From Bacteroidetes bacterium B1(2017) (lineage in GTDB: Bacteria; Bacteroidota; Bacteroidia; UKL13-3): DNA of 64,000 nucleotides. Position numbers and translations under genes: made by a program. The stretch is taken from assembly GCA_002256395.1 (NCBI GenBank), contig NKJG01000003.1:1-64000 (forward strand). Reading direction: 5' to 3'. Numbering within the stretch: the stretch's first letter is position 1; every line of letters starts with the position of its first letter. Shown here in pieces: positions 14,577 to 22,583 of this stretch. A model generated the notes under the pieces. The model saw only the letters and a program-made list of their open reading frames with translations, was not told where the DNA came from and made no database searches.

Positions 14577-16118
14577 TTACTTAGCGAAATTAACGCTGCG
14601 TTTTTCTCTGATAACGGTAATTTTGATTTGGCCTGGGTAGGTCATTTCTTTTTGGATGCGTTGCGATAAATCAATCGATAATAAATCTGCTTGATCATCG
14701 GTAACCTTTTCGCTTTCTACCATTACACGTAATTCTCTACCTGCTTGGATGGCAAATGCTTTTTCTACACCAGGATAGCTAAGAGCAATGTTCTCAAGCG
14801 TTTTAAGACGCTTCATATAATTTTCGGTGTCTTCTCTTCTAGCGCCAGGACGAGAGCCGCTAATAGCATCACAGGCTTGAATAATTGGAGAAAGAATAGA
14901 AGTCATCTCTATTTCATCGTGGTGAGCTCCAATGGCGTTCACTACTTCTGGATGTTCTTTATATTTCTCGGCCAATTTCATACCCAATAATGCATGTGGA
15001 GTTTCTGCATCATCATCTGGCACTTTGCCAATATCGTGCAATAATCCGGCACGTTTAGCCAATTTTACATTTAAGCCAAACTCTGCAGCCATGGTAGCAC
15101 AAAGGTTTGCAACCTCTCTACTGTGCATCAATAAATTTTGGCCGTAGCTACTTCTGTATCTCATTCTACCCACCATGCGAATAAGCTCTGGGTGTAGACC
15201 ATGAATTTGTAAATCAATACACGTACGTTCGCCTATCTCTACAATTTCTTCTTCAATTTGCTTTTTAGTTTTAGCAACTACCTCTTCAATGCGCGCTGGG
15301 TGAATACGGCCATCTGTAACCAAACGGTGCATAGCTAAACGAGCAACTTCTCTTCTAATTGGGTCGAAACAAGAAAGAATAATAGCCTCAGGGGTATCAT
15401 CCACAATAAATTCAACACCTGTTGCGGCTTCAAGGGCACGAATATTTCTACCTTCTCTACCAATAATTCTACCTTTTAATTCATCGCTTTCAATATTAAA
15501 AACGCTCACCGCATTTTCAATGGCCTGCTCTGCAGCAGTGCGTTGAATAGTGCTTAGAATAATTTTCTTTGCTTCTTTTGAGGCAGTTAATTTAGCCTCA
15601 TCGGTAATGTCTTTAATTTTAGAAAGAGCTTCAGATCTAGCTTCGTCATGCAAAGCTTCCACCAATTGTTTTTTTGCTTCTTCGGCAGTAAGGCCAGCAA
15701 TTTTCTCCAATTGTTTTACTTGGTTGTTAAGGGCTTTGTCGGCCTCTTCGCGCTTAAGTGCAACGGCAGCTAATTGTTTTTCTAAAGACTGTTTAATAGA
15801 ATCAAGTTCAGAATCTTTGCGCTGAGTTTGTTCCATTTTTTGCTTTAGGCTTTGTTCCTGTTGCTTAATTTTGTTTTCTTCTTTTTGGATGTTCGAGTTG
15901 CGTGAATTTACTTCCTTCTCGTGTTCGGCCTTTAGTTGTAAAAACTTTTCTTTGGCTTCAAGCAACTTGTCTTTCTTCATTATCTCGGCCTTTTCTTCGG
16001 CTTCTTTAATGATTTGTTGCGATTTTGATTTCGAGAGGTTGTTATTCACTACCCACATCACTGCCGCGCCTGCCCCTAAAGACAGCATGACAATAATAAT
16101 TACTAAATAGATTTCCAT
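14577..16118 (-). CDS. rny: Ribonuclease Y
   Basis: The 513-residue membrane-anchored endoribonuclease has an N-terminal transmembrane helix (about 3-24) and a long charged coiled coil (about 30-200). A KH RNA-binding domain starts at [20 protein letters not shown]. The HD phosphohydrolase domain has its catalytic pair at His361-Asp362 (LLHDIGK) and further metal ligands in GAHHDE. It initiates mRNA decay. Length and domain order match the family. It is last in the minus-strand order pheT, coiled-coil gene, zapA, rny, common in Bacteroidota, and is followed by the terminator at 14518-14553. Confidence 0.97.
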   Translation of the reverse strand: MEIYLVIIIVMLSLGAGAAVMWVVNNNLSKSKSQQIIKEAEEKAEIMKKDKLLEAKEKFLQLKAEHEKEVNSRNSNIQKEENKIKQQEQSLKQKMEQTQRKDSELDSIKQSLEKQLAAVALKREEADKALNNQVKQLEKIAGLTAEEAKKQLVEALHDEARSEALSKIKDITDEAKLTASKEAKKIILSTIQRTAAEQAIENAVSVFNIESDELKGRIIGREGRNIRALEAATGVEFIVDDTPEAIILSCFDPIRREVARLAMHRLVTDGRIHPARIEEVVAKTKKQIEEEIVEIGERTCIDLQIHGLHPELIRMVGRMRYRSSYGQNLLMHSREVANLCATMAAEFGLNVKLAKRAGLLHDIGKVPDDDAETPHALLGMKLAEKYKEHPEVVNAIGAHHDEIEMTSILSPIIQACDAISGSRPGARREDTENYMKRLKTLENIALSYPGVEKAFAIQAGRELRVMVESEKVTDDQADLLSIDLSQRIQKEMTYPGQIKITVIREKRSVNFAK

Positions 16119-16119
16119 T

Positions 16120-16149
16120 GGTTTAACATTATTTGGTTGGCGTTAAACC
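16120..16149. other. Inverted repeat between zapA and rny
   Basis: GGTTTAAC and GTTAAACC (8 bp each) flank a 14-base loop in the 39-base gap between zapA and rny. There is no T-run after it, so it is more likely an mRNA hairpin near the rny start (ATG at 16118) than a terminator. Confidence 0.45.
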
Positions 16150-16157
16150 CATTCCGT

Positions 16158-16445
16158 TTACAATTGAATGTGTTTGAGCAACTGAACAACATGGTCCAGT
16201 TCATGTTCCGTTTCTACGGCTTGCTCATGCAGTTTCTGCTTGAGAGCCAAGTTCTCATTCGCAATCTCAATGGCAAACATAGCCAAAGCATCTTGTTGAT
16301 CGCGAAGGTTAAACTGTTTGCTATATAGCTGCAGTTTATCCTGTATGAGTTTACCGGCAGTTCTCAAATTCTCTTCATCATTTGAGTTAACAGTAAGGGG
16401 GTAAACCCTTCCGGCTATATGGATATTGATTGAAAGCTCGTTCAA
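16158..16445 (-). CDS. zapA: Cell division protein ZapA
   Basis: The 95-residue protein matches ZapA: an N-terminal globular part (LSINIHIAGRVYPLTVNSNDEENLRTAGKLI, about 4-34) followed by a long helix for tetramer formation (DALAMFAIEIANENLALKQ). ZapA bundles FtsZ filaments at the Z-ring. The start codon is TTG, and it overlaps the stop of the upstream coiled-coil gene as TTGA, a translational-coupling arrangement. This start reproduces the normal ZapA N-terminus, and no ATG is available before the conserved part. Confidence 0.93.
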   Translation of the reverse strand: MNELSINIHIAGRVYPLTVNSNDEENLRTAGKLIQDKLQLYSKQFNLRDQQDALAMFAIEIANENLALKQKLHEQAVETEHELDHVVQLLKHIQL

Positions 16446-16744
16446 TTGTTGTTAGGTAATTGGTTTAACAACTTTAGGCATTCATCTATTTCGCGTACAT
16501 ATCGGTTAATGGCTAATTTCACTTCCCGTATGTCTTGCTTCCCTAGTTGAATTCCATCAGCAAGTTTACTAATTTTATTCTTATCTTCTAATATTTCTAT
16601 TCTTTTTGTTTGATCGCTAAGTGTTTCTGCCTGTTTTTTGTTGATTTGGCGCTGGTTTTCAAGTTCTGCCTCCAAGCTTTTTACCTGGTTTAGGAGCTTT
16701 TGAACCTTTAAGCCAATGACAGAAACTTTTTCTTTTGCGTTCAT
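16442..16744 (-). CDS. Coiled-coil protein coupled to zapA (ZapB-like candidate)
   Basis: This 100-residue protein is almost entirely predicted coiled coil. It is rich in Lys, Glu and Gln with Leu/Ile/Val at heptad spacing (VIGLKVQKLLNQVKSLEAEL, about 9-28) and has no signal peptide. Its stop overlaps the zapA start by four bases. Small coiled-coil partners such as ZapB bridge ZapA and the Z-ring in other bacteria. Position and architecture suggest a comparable role, but coiled coils look alike and sequence identity with ZapB is not claimed. It lies three bases after pheT. Confidence 0.85.
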   Translation of the reverse strand: MNAKEKVSVIGLKVQKLLNQVKSLEAELENQRQINKKQAETLSDQTKRIEILEDKNKISKLADGIQLGKQDIREVKLAINRYVREIDECLKLLNQLPNNN

Positions 16745-16747
16745 TCT

Positions 16748-19162
16748 CTAGCCTCTTAAAACTGCTCCGGCTTCTTTGGTAAAGTTGCTAATAAGCTTTT
16801 GCATTACTTCCTCAATCTCTTGGTCGGTAAGGGTTTTAGTATCGTCTTGCAATACAAAACTTAGGGCATATGATTTTTTACCTTGCTCTATTTTATCGCC
16901 GGTATACACATCAAAGGCTCCCATTTGTTTTAGCAAGTTGGGTTCTGTTTTAGCAGCTATTTTTTCTAATTGTTGGTAGCTAATGCTCTCATCCAACAAT
17001 AAGGCTAAATCTCTGCGAACCGAAGGGAATACAGAAACAGGCTTCAACTTAAACTTAACATCTTGAGCCAAGGTGGTAAGTACGTCTAGGTTAATATCGG
17101 CATATAGCAAGCCTTTATCAAGGTCGTATTTCTTACATAATTTTGAGTTTACACTTCCAAATACGGCAACCACTTTCTTCTTAATCAAAATTTGAGTAGC
17201 ATCTTCAAAACGTTCATCGGCTTCAAAACTCATACTTAATTGGTTCAAACCGGCCCTTTTAAATACTTGCTCCAAAACTGCTTTTAAACCAAAATAAGAA
17301 AACTCTGTTTTGGCATTGTTCCAACTTTCTGGTTGTTTACGACCCAATACAGCAAGAACCAAATGCTTTTGCTCGGTATAGCTACTGAGTGAATTAGCTT
17401 CTCCCGCTCTGCTATATGTTTTGGCAATTTCAAAAAACCTGAGGTCGTTGCTCTTGCGATTATTATTAAATTGAACGGCTTCTAAAACACTATGCAACAT
17501 ATCTATGCGCATAATATCTAAGTCTTGGCTCAAAGGATTTAATAAGGTAACGGCATTTTTTAATTGCTCCTCGGTATAGTTAGAAGAGCGAGTAAGTGAA
17601 TTGCTAGCCATTTCAAAAAAGCCAGTAGAGCTAAGGTAATTGGCTAGTTTGTTTTTTAGGTTCAGGGCAAACTCATCTTTGCTAAAGGTCATGGCCGATT
17701 TAATTTCGGTACCCATTTCAATATTATTGAGTCCGTAAATGCGCAAAATTTCTTCCGTAATATCTATTGGTCTTTCAATATCTACACGGTAAGGTGGCAC
17801 AGTAAGTTCCCAATCTGTAACACTGTTTTCGTGGATTAGAATTTGTAAATCGGTGAGTATTTTCTTTTGGGTTTCAAGTGCAATATCTTTTCCAATTAGC
17901 TCATTCGATTTTTTAGGGTTGAAATGAATGGTTCTATCTTCAATTGGGTTCGGGTAAATATCTACAATCTGACTTGGAAGATAACCACCTGCAATATCTA
18001 AGATAAGTGCTGCCACATCATGCAAGGCTTCAAAGGTTATATTTGGGTCGGTACCGCGTTCAAATCTAAAGCTAGCATCGGTATTTAGGCCATGTGCTTT
18101 AGCCGATTTACGCACCGTCGCGCTATCAAAATAGGCACTTTCAATAAAAATATTTTTTGTTTCGGCGCTAATTCCAGAATGCAAACCACCAAAAACACCG
18201 GCAATGGCCAATGGTCTAACGGCATCACAAATAAGGCATTCATGGCCTTTCATGCGGCGTTCTACATTGTCTAAAGTTACCATGCGTTCGGCTTCTTTGG
18301 CAGTGCGCACGTTTATTTGATGTCCAGCAATTTCGGTTGCATCAAAGGCGTGCAAAGGCTGGCCAATGCTATGCATGATATAATTGGTAGCATCCACAAT
18401 ATTGTTAATGGGAGATAAACCAATAGCTTTCAATCTATTTTGCAACCATTCTGGCGAAGGCTTAACCGATATATTGTTAATTTCTAAACCGCTATAACGC
18501 AAGCAGCCACTGTCTTTTTGCAGTGTAACTACGTAAGGGTTTTCGGCCTGACCCAAAATTAGACGAGGTAAAACAGTACGTCTTTTTTTAACTCCTAATG
18601 CATATAAATCTCTGGCCACACCATAATGACTAGTGGCATCACCTCTATTGGCAGTTAAGCCAATTTCTAAAATTTGATCTTGGTAAACAGGGAAATAATC
18701 GCTGGCTGGTTTTCCAACCTCGTAGGTATCAGGCAAAACTAAAATGCCATCATGACTTTCGCCTAAGCTTAATTCGTCTTCGGCACAAATCATTCCTTCG
18801 CTCACTTCGCCTCTAATTTTTGCTTTGTTAATGGTAAATGGTTCGCCTTTGCTAGGGTGAACCGTGCATCCAACCGTGGCAACTAACACTTTTTGTCCGG
18901 CCGCAACATTTGGGGCACCGCATACAATTTGTTTTTGAACCGAACCAAGGTTTACTTGGCAAACTCTTAATTTATCGGCATTGGGGTGTTTTTCTGCCGA
19001 CAACACTTCGCCAATAAGAATGCCTTCTAGGCCTCCAGGAATGGAGTTGTAGGGAGTTATATCTTCTACTTCAAGTCCGCAACCTGTAAGTAAAGCGCCA
19101 ATTTCTTCGGCCTTGGCAGTAGTATCAATAAAGTCTTTGAGCCACTCGTAACTAATTTTCAT
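16748..19162 (-). CDS. pheT: Phenylalanine-tRNA ligase beta subunit
   Basis: The 804-residue protein charges tRNA-Phe as part of the alpha2-beta2 synthetase. It starts MKISYEWLKDFID, the usual beta-subunit start, so I place the start at ATG 19162 rather than 34 codons upstream. The tRNA-binding (EMAP/OB) domain follows at about 40-150 (GEVLSAEKHPNADKLRVCQV). Next come the B3/B4 editing domain, the B5 domain and the catalytic-like domain. The C-terminal FDX-ACB anticodon-binding domain carries FPSVRRDLALLLDESISY. pheS is not in the window. First gene of the zapA-rny operon. Confidence 0.97.
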   Translation of the reverse strand: MKISYEWLKDFIDTTAKAEEIGALLTGCGLEVEDITPYNSIPGGLEGILIGEVLSAEKHPNADKLRVCQVNLGSVQKQIVCGAPNVAAGQKVLVATVGCTVHPSKGEPFTINKAKIRGEVSEGMICAEDELSLGESHDGILVLPDTYEVGKPASDYFPVYQDQILEIGLTANRGDATSHYGVARDLYALGVKKRRTVLPRLILGQAENPYVVTLQKDSGCLRYSGLEINNISVKPSPEWLQNRLKAIGLSPINNIVDATNYIMHSIGQPLHAFDATEIAGHQINVRTAKEAERMVTLDNVERRMKGHECLICDAVRPLAIAGVFGGLHSGISAETKNIFIESAYFDSATVRKSAKAHGLNTDASFRFERGTDPNITFEALHDVAALILDIAGGYLPSQIVDIYPNPIEDRTIHFNPKKSNELIGKDIALETQKKILTDLQILIHENSVTDWELTVPPYRVDIERPIDITEEILRIYGLNNIEMGTEIKSAMTFSKDEFALNLKNKLANYLSSTGFFEMASNSLTRSSNYTEEQLKNAVTLLNPLSQDLDIMRIDMLHSVLEAVQFNNNRKSNDLRFFEIAKTYSRAGEANSLSSYTEQKHLVLAVLGRKQPESWNNAKTEFSYFGLKAVLEQVFKRAGLNQLSMSFEADERFEDATQILIKKKVVAVFGSVNSKLCKKYDLDKGLLYADINLDVLTTLAQDVKFKLKPVSVFPSVRRDLALLLDESISYQQLEKIAAKTEPNLLKQMGAFDVYTGDKIEQGKKSYALSFVLQDDTKTLTDQEIEEVMQKLISNFTKEAGAVLRG

Positions 19163-19298
19163 GAATAATTTCCTCGCTGAAATAAGGTGCGAAAATAAGA
19201 ATAAAAAGTCTTTTCTATTCGTATTATATTTGTTCCAATAAACTAAAGTATAGTTTAAATTCAACCTGTATAGCGCTACGCATTAATTAATTCAGATT

Positions 19299-19505
19299 AT
19301 GAAAGTATTATTAGATATTCCCGATAATAAAGCTGCTTCCTTAATGGATGTCCTTCGAAGCATTTCCTATGTAAGGGCCAAAACCATTACAGATGAAAAA
19401 GCTTTGTTGATGGAAGAGATAAAGGAAGCTGTTGAGGAAATGAAGTTGGTTAGGAATGGCAAGAAAAAGGCTAGAAATGCCGAAGATTTTTTGAATGAGT
19501 TATAA
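19299..19505 (+). CDS. Putative antitoxin of a RelE/ParE-type pair
   Basis: This 68-residue protein is mostly helical and charged. A short strand (MKVLLDIPDN) is followed by helices rich in Lys and Glu. The size, the position directly upstream of a RelE/ParE-like toxin, and the 11-base overlap all fit the antitoxin of a type II module. The N-terminus resembles short Bacteroidota antitoxin-like proteins that begin MKvLLdipD and extend into an unstructured Lys-rich tail. No classic RHH or HTH motif is obvious. Confidence 0.75.
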   Translation: MKVLLDIPDNKAASLMDVLRSISYVRAKTITDEKALLMEEIKEAVEEMKLVRNGKKKARNAEDFLNEL

Positions 19506-19824
19506 GGTTAAAACGATTGGTGTTTTTGAGAAGCAGGCCAAAAGGCTTATCAAAAAATATGCTTCCCTAAAAGAAGAACTTAGGCAGTTAGTTAATGAGT
19601 TAAAAGAAAACCCCGAACAGGGAACTTCAATTGGGAAAAGTTGTTATAAAATTCGAATTTCAATAGCCTCTAAAGGAAAAGGTAAAAGCGGAGGGGCGAG
19701 AATAATTTCCACAATTGTGGTTACAGAAGCCACAGTTTATCTGCTCTCTATATACGATAAATCTGAAAAGGAAAACTTAACAGATAAAGAACTTGAAGAA
19801 TTGCTAAAAGGGATTTCTGATTAA
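19495..19824 (+). CDS. RelE/ParE-family toxin
   Basis: The 109-residue basic protein has the RelE/ParE layout: two N-terminal helices (FEKQAKRLIKKYASLKEELRQLVNEL, about 11-36), then strands including YKIRISIAS and a final TVYLLSIYDKSEKENLT strand-turn. The long basic loop KGKGKSGGARIIS is typical of RelE-like proteins that cleave mRNA on the ribosome. In ParE-like members the target is gyrase; the sequence does not decide between these. It overlaps the antitoxin gene. Both genes look intact, so the module may be functional. Confidence 0.87.
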   Translation: MSYKVKTIGVFEKQAKRLIKKYASLKEELRQLVNELKENPEQGTSIGKSCYKIRISIASKGKGKSGGARIISTIVVTEATVYLLSIYDKSEKENLTDKELEELLKGISD

Positions 19825-19894
19825 GAAGCTAATAGTAAGCTAAATTAATAAGTCAATTTAAATCTGATTTTATCAAAATTTTGTAAGAACAAAA

Positions 19895-20254
19895 ATGAAA
19901 CGAACATTAGTGATTGGGGCTTCAGAAAAGCCAGAGAGATATGCCTATAAGGCAAGTGTAATGCTAAATGAATATAAGCACGATGTGTATCCGTTTGGAC
20001 AAAAAGCAGGTTCTATTGAAGGAATGCCTATTGAAACCAATTGGCCAAAAGATCAAAGCTTTGATACCGTAACACTTTATGTTGGTCCGCAAAACCAAGA
20101 TTCCTATTATGAACCCATTTTGGCCTTAAAGCCTAAGCGTGTGGTGTTTAACCCAGGAACGGAAAATCCTGCTTTTGAGGCCAGATTAGAAGCTGCGGGA
20201 ATTAAGGCTTTAGAAGCGTGTACCTTAGTCTTATTAAGAACGGGTCAGTATTAA
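19895..20254 (+). CDS. CoA-binding domain protein
   Basis: This 119-residue protein is a single Rossmann-type CoA_binding_2 domain. It opens TLVIGASEKPERYAYKA (4-20), with the GAS nucleotide-binding loop. The pattern VYPFGQK, IEGMPIETNW and the later PKRVVFNPGTENP are conserved in the YccU-like family. The cofactor is expected to be CoA or a nucleotide; the cellular role is not established. It stands alone between the TA pair and the TPR lipoprotein. Confidence 0.9.
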   Translation: MKRTLVIGASEKPERYAYKASVMLNEYKHDVYPFGQKAGSIEGMPIETNWPKDQSFDTVTLYVGPQNQDSYYEPILALKPKRVVFNPGTENPAFEARLEAAGIKALEACTLVLLRTGQY

Positions 20255-20389
20255 TACTTTTTGTTTCTACTTCTTGTAAAAAATTTGAGCAGCGAAAAAA
20301 ATCAAAAAGATTTCGTGTTATTTGCAACACATTAATTAACTAATTATTAGCAATGGCCCGCGAATACGGGTATATGCACTCACACAACC

Positions 20390-20878
20390 ATGCGTAAATT
20401 ATTCTTATTTTTATTCGGTATTGTAGCTTTAGCTGCTTGTCAATCGCCAAAAGAAAAAGCTATTAAACATATTAAAGAGTTGGAAGGCAACGATAGTGCT
20501 TTTTCAAATCAATTAATGACCGAGCTTAAAACAGCGTATCTAGATTTTGCAAAGACCTATCCCGATGATGAGCAAGCTCCTGAGTATTTGTTTAAGGGTG
20601 CTCAACGTGCTATTGTGTTGGAGCAAGCAAATGAAGCTGTTGAGTTGTTAGCAGAGTTAATTCAAAAATATCCAAAATCTAAAAATGTAGAAGATGCTTT
20701 GTTTTTAGAGGCATATACCTATGAAAATAACTTGCAAGATTTAAATAAAGCACAAGCCATTTACCAAGAGTTTATTAAGAAATATCCAAAAGGCGAATTG
20801 GCCGAAGATGCAAAATTTGCCTTGGATAATTTGGGTAAAAGTCCTGAAGAAATTATTGGTAACGACGACGCAGAATAA
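20390..20878 (+). CDS. TPR-containing lipoprotein
   Basis: The 162-residue protein has a lipoprotein signal (LFLFLFGIVALAACQ, lipidated Cys at 17). TPR-like helical pairs follow: a hydrophobic/aromatic repeat around YLDFAKTYPDDEQAPEYLFK, then LLAELIQKYPKSKNVEDALF, then IYQEFIKKYPKGELAEDAKF. The ..YP.......A.F/L spacing is that of BamD/YbgF-type tetratricopeptides. It is probably periplasmic and membrane-anchored, acting as a scaffold. It is shorter than BamD and lacks other Bam features, so I do not call it BamD. Confidence 0.87.
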   Translation: MRKLFLFLFGIVALAACQSPKEKAIKHIKELEGNDSAFSNQLMTELKTAYLDFAKTYPDDEQAPEYLFKGAQRAIVLEQANEAVELLAELIQKYPKSKNVEDALFLEAYTYENNLQDLNKAQAIYQEFIKKYPKGELAEDAKFALDNLGKSPEEIIGNDDAE

Positions 20879-20904
20879 TTGGTTCAGCCCAACTTTTTAG
20901 GTAC

Positions 20905-21324
20905 TTAAACTTTTAGCTTAAGGCTAAGAGTTTTCTTTTCTAAATTAATAACAGCCTTAAGCAGTACTAAAATATCGCTGCCCAAAACGCCAGCTATTTC
21001 TGGTATTCCCATCATTTGATATGCTTGGTTTACATGACTAATATCTAATACGGCCACTTCTACATGCTGTAATTTTAGCTCGCCAAAACGCATAGAATTA
21101 AGTTTTTTGAGTTGCGTTTCAACATGGCTCGAACCTAGTCCAACCGAATGCATTTCTTGCACATCGGGATGAGTTGAATGGATGAGTTTTTGCATTTGGG
21201 TGCTATCAAAGGCCGTTTTACTGGCTCCTGTATCAAGTAGCAAACGCACTTTGTTACGACCTACTTTTACGTAAATAAAAATATGATAATTGCCTGCCTC
21301 AATTTGATGAAGCTCTAACGGCAT
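20905..21324 (-). CDS. Retropepsin-like aspartic protease domain protein
   Basis: This 139-residue protein carries one aspartic protease motif, LLLDTGASKTAFD (about 28-40), with a matching downstream strand GVLGSDIL that corresponds to the second half of the clan AA fold. Like retropepsins it would act as a dimer, because each chain has only one DTG. ATG 21324 is chosen over an in-frame TTG upstream at 21342. No signal peptide is seen, so it is probably cytosolic. It lies 29 bases after the stop of the T9SS protein gene on the same strand. Confidence 0.86.
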   Translation of the reverse strand: MPLELHQIEAGNYHIFIYVKVGRNKVRLLLDTGASKTAFDSTQMQKLIHSTHPDVQEMHSVGLGSSHVETQLKKLNSMRFGELKLQHVEVAVLDISHVNQAYQMMGIPEIAGVLGSDILVLLKAVINLEKKTLSLKLKV

Positions 21325-21353
21325 AACTACTTTTTGTATCAAGATGGTGAGGC

Positions 21354-22583
21354 TTATTGAATCACTATTTTTTGGTAGAATACACCCTTATTGGTGGTAA
21401 TTCGTATTAAAACATATTGGTTTTGTAGCAGAAAATCGGATACAGAAACTTGAATTTCTGAATGAGGCTTTTCAGGTGTTTCGGTTTGAACCAAGCGGCC
21501 TTGTATATCTATCACGTCAACTTTTTCAATATTCTGTTCCTTCGTTTCAATGGTAATTTTGCCTTTAGTTGGGTTTGGATAAACCTTCATGTCATTAGCA
21601 GCATGTGATATTTTTGATAAACCAACTGGCCATGTTACCTCAAACGATTTTTTCATTCGATGAAAATCAATTCCATTAGAGAAGCTAATATCATAAAGAT
21701 CTCTTTTACAAGTTGCGGAAATGGCTATTTGAAGTGAAAAATTACTATCATTATCTATTTGAATACTTTCAACACTAATATCATTTGTTGATGTGGCAGA
21801 ATTATAGAAAACAATTGTTGGACTGCCTTGAGTGAATTTGGTTCTAGTGCCTGTTATACTAACCGTTAGTTTTTGATTTTGATGGGCAATGCTAGGGGTA
21901 ACCTTTACCATTTTAGCCATATTTCCCAAGGATACTGTTATGGCATTCTTAAAAATAAGAGTGCCATCTATTGGGCTTTCTAAACGTAAATCATAACTAC
22001 CCATAGTTCCTCCTGGAAGTGTAGAGGCAGTAAAAATAGCATGTGTATCATCTATAACCTTATATTTTGAGGCATAGACCATGCCTGGGTTATTATCTTT
22101 TTCAAAATAGGCTATAAGGAAGTTGCCTCCTTGAGTAAAATGAGTGTTTGTGCCCGTAATAAGGATGTTTATATAGGCATCTGGCTCAATGTTATTTGGA
22201 GCCACAGAAAGAATTTTAGCCGTTCCCGTATCTAGGTTTACATAAAATGGGTTTATTGAATTTACAATACCATCTGCCGGGGTATATATATTATAGGTGT
22301 AGGCACCTACTGTGGCAGAGCCTTGTATAAACAAATGCGCAATTTGAGAATTTGGAGTTTGATACTCTAATTTATCAACTGTAATGGCATTTGTTGGCGA
22401 ACCTTGTTTGTAAAACTGTAAGGTGTTTGAAGCAGAACTAAAATTAGTTTTTATGCCCGTAATGCTAACAGCCAAATGCTCTCCTTGTCTGCCATTATTA
22501 GGCAGAATATCAATTGATTTTTGGGCAAAAAGAGAGTTGCAAATGCTTATTAAGAAAAGTATGTTGAGTATTTTTTTAGTCAT
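21354..22583 (-). CDS. T9SS-sorted protein with repeated TIG/IPT-like domains
   Basis: The 409-residue protein has a signal peptide (ILNILFLISICNSLFAQ). Three repeats of about 100 residues follow, each opening with a pattern like N-x-G/I-x-x-x-x-x-L-x-V-x-I-T-G-x-x-T-x-F. Examples are LAVSITGIKTNF, INILITGTNTHF and LTVSITGTRTKF. These look like IPT/TIG or Ig-type beta sandwiches. A T9SS sorting domain ends the protein (MKVYPNPTKGKITIE ... VFYQKIVIQ). It should be exported and surface-attached. The ATG at 22583 overlaps the upstream O-antigen-ligase-like gene by 8 bases. Confidence 0.88.
   Translation of the reverse strand: MTKKILNILFLISICNSLFAQKSIDILPNNGRQGEHLAVSITGIKTNFSSASNTLQFYKQGSPTNAITVDKLEYQTPNSQIAHLFIQGSATVGAYTYNIYTPADGIVNSINPFYVNLDTGTAKILSVAPNNIEPDAYINILITGTNTHFTQGGNFLIAYFEKDNNPGMVYASKYKVIDDTHAIFTASTLPGGTMGSYDLRLESPIDGTLIFKNAITVSLGNMAKMVKVTPSIAHQNQKLTVSITGTRTKFTQGSPTIVFYNSATSTNDISVESIQIDNDSNFSLQIAISATCKRDLYDISFSNGIDFHRMKKSFEVTWPVGLSKISHAANDMKVYPNPTKGKITIETKEQNIEKVDVIDIQGRLVQTETPEKPHSEIQVSVSDFLLQNQYVLIRITTNKGVFYQKIVIQ

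Noticed and set aside
19163-19298. TATTTTCG-type box upstream of pheT
   Set aside because: It resembles a -7 element, but no -33 TTTG is at a suitable distance, so support is too weak to list.
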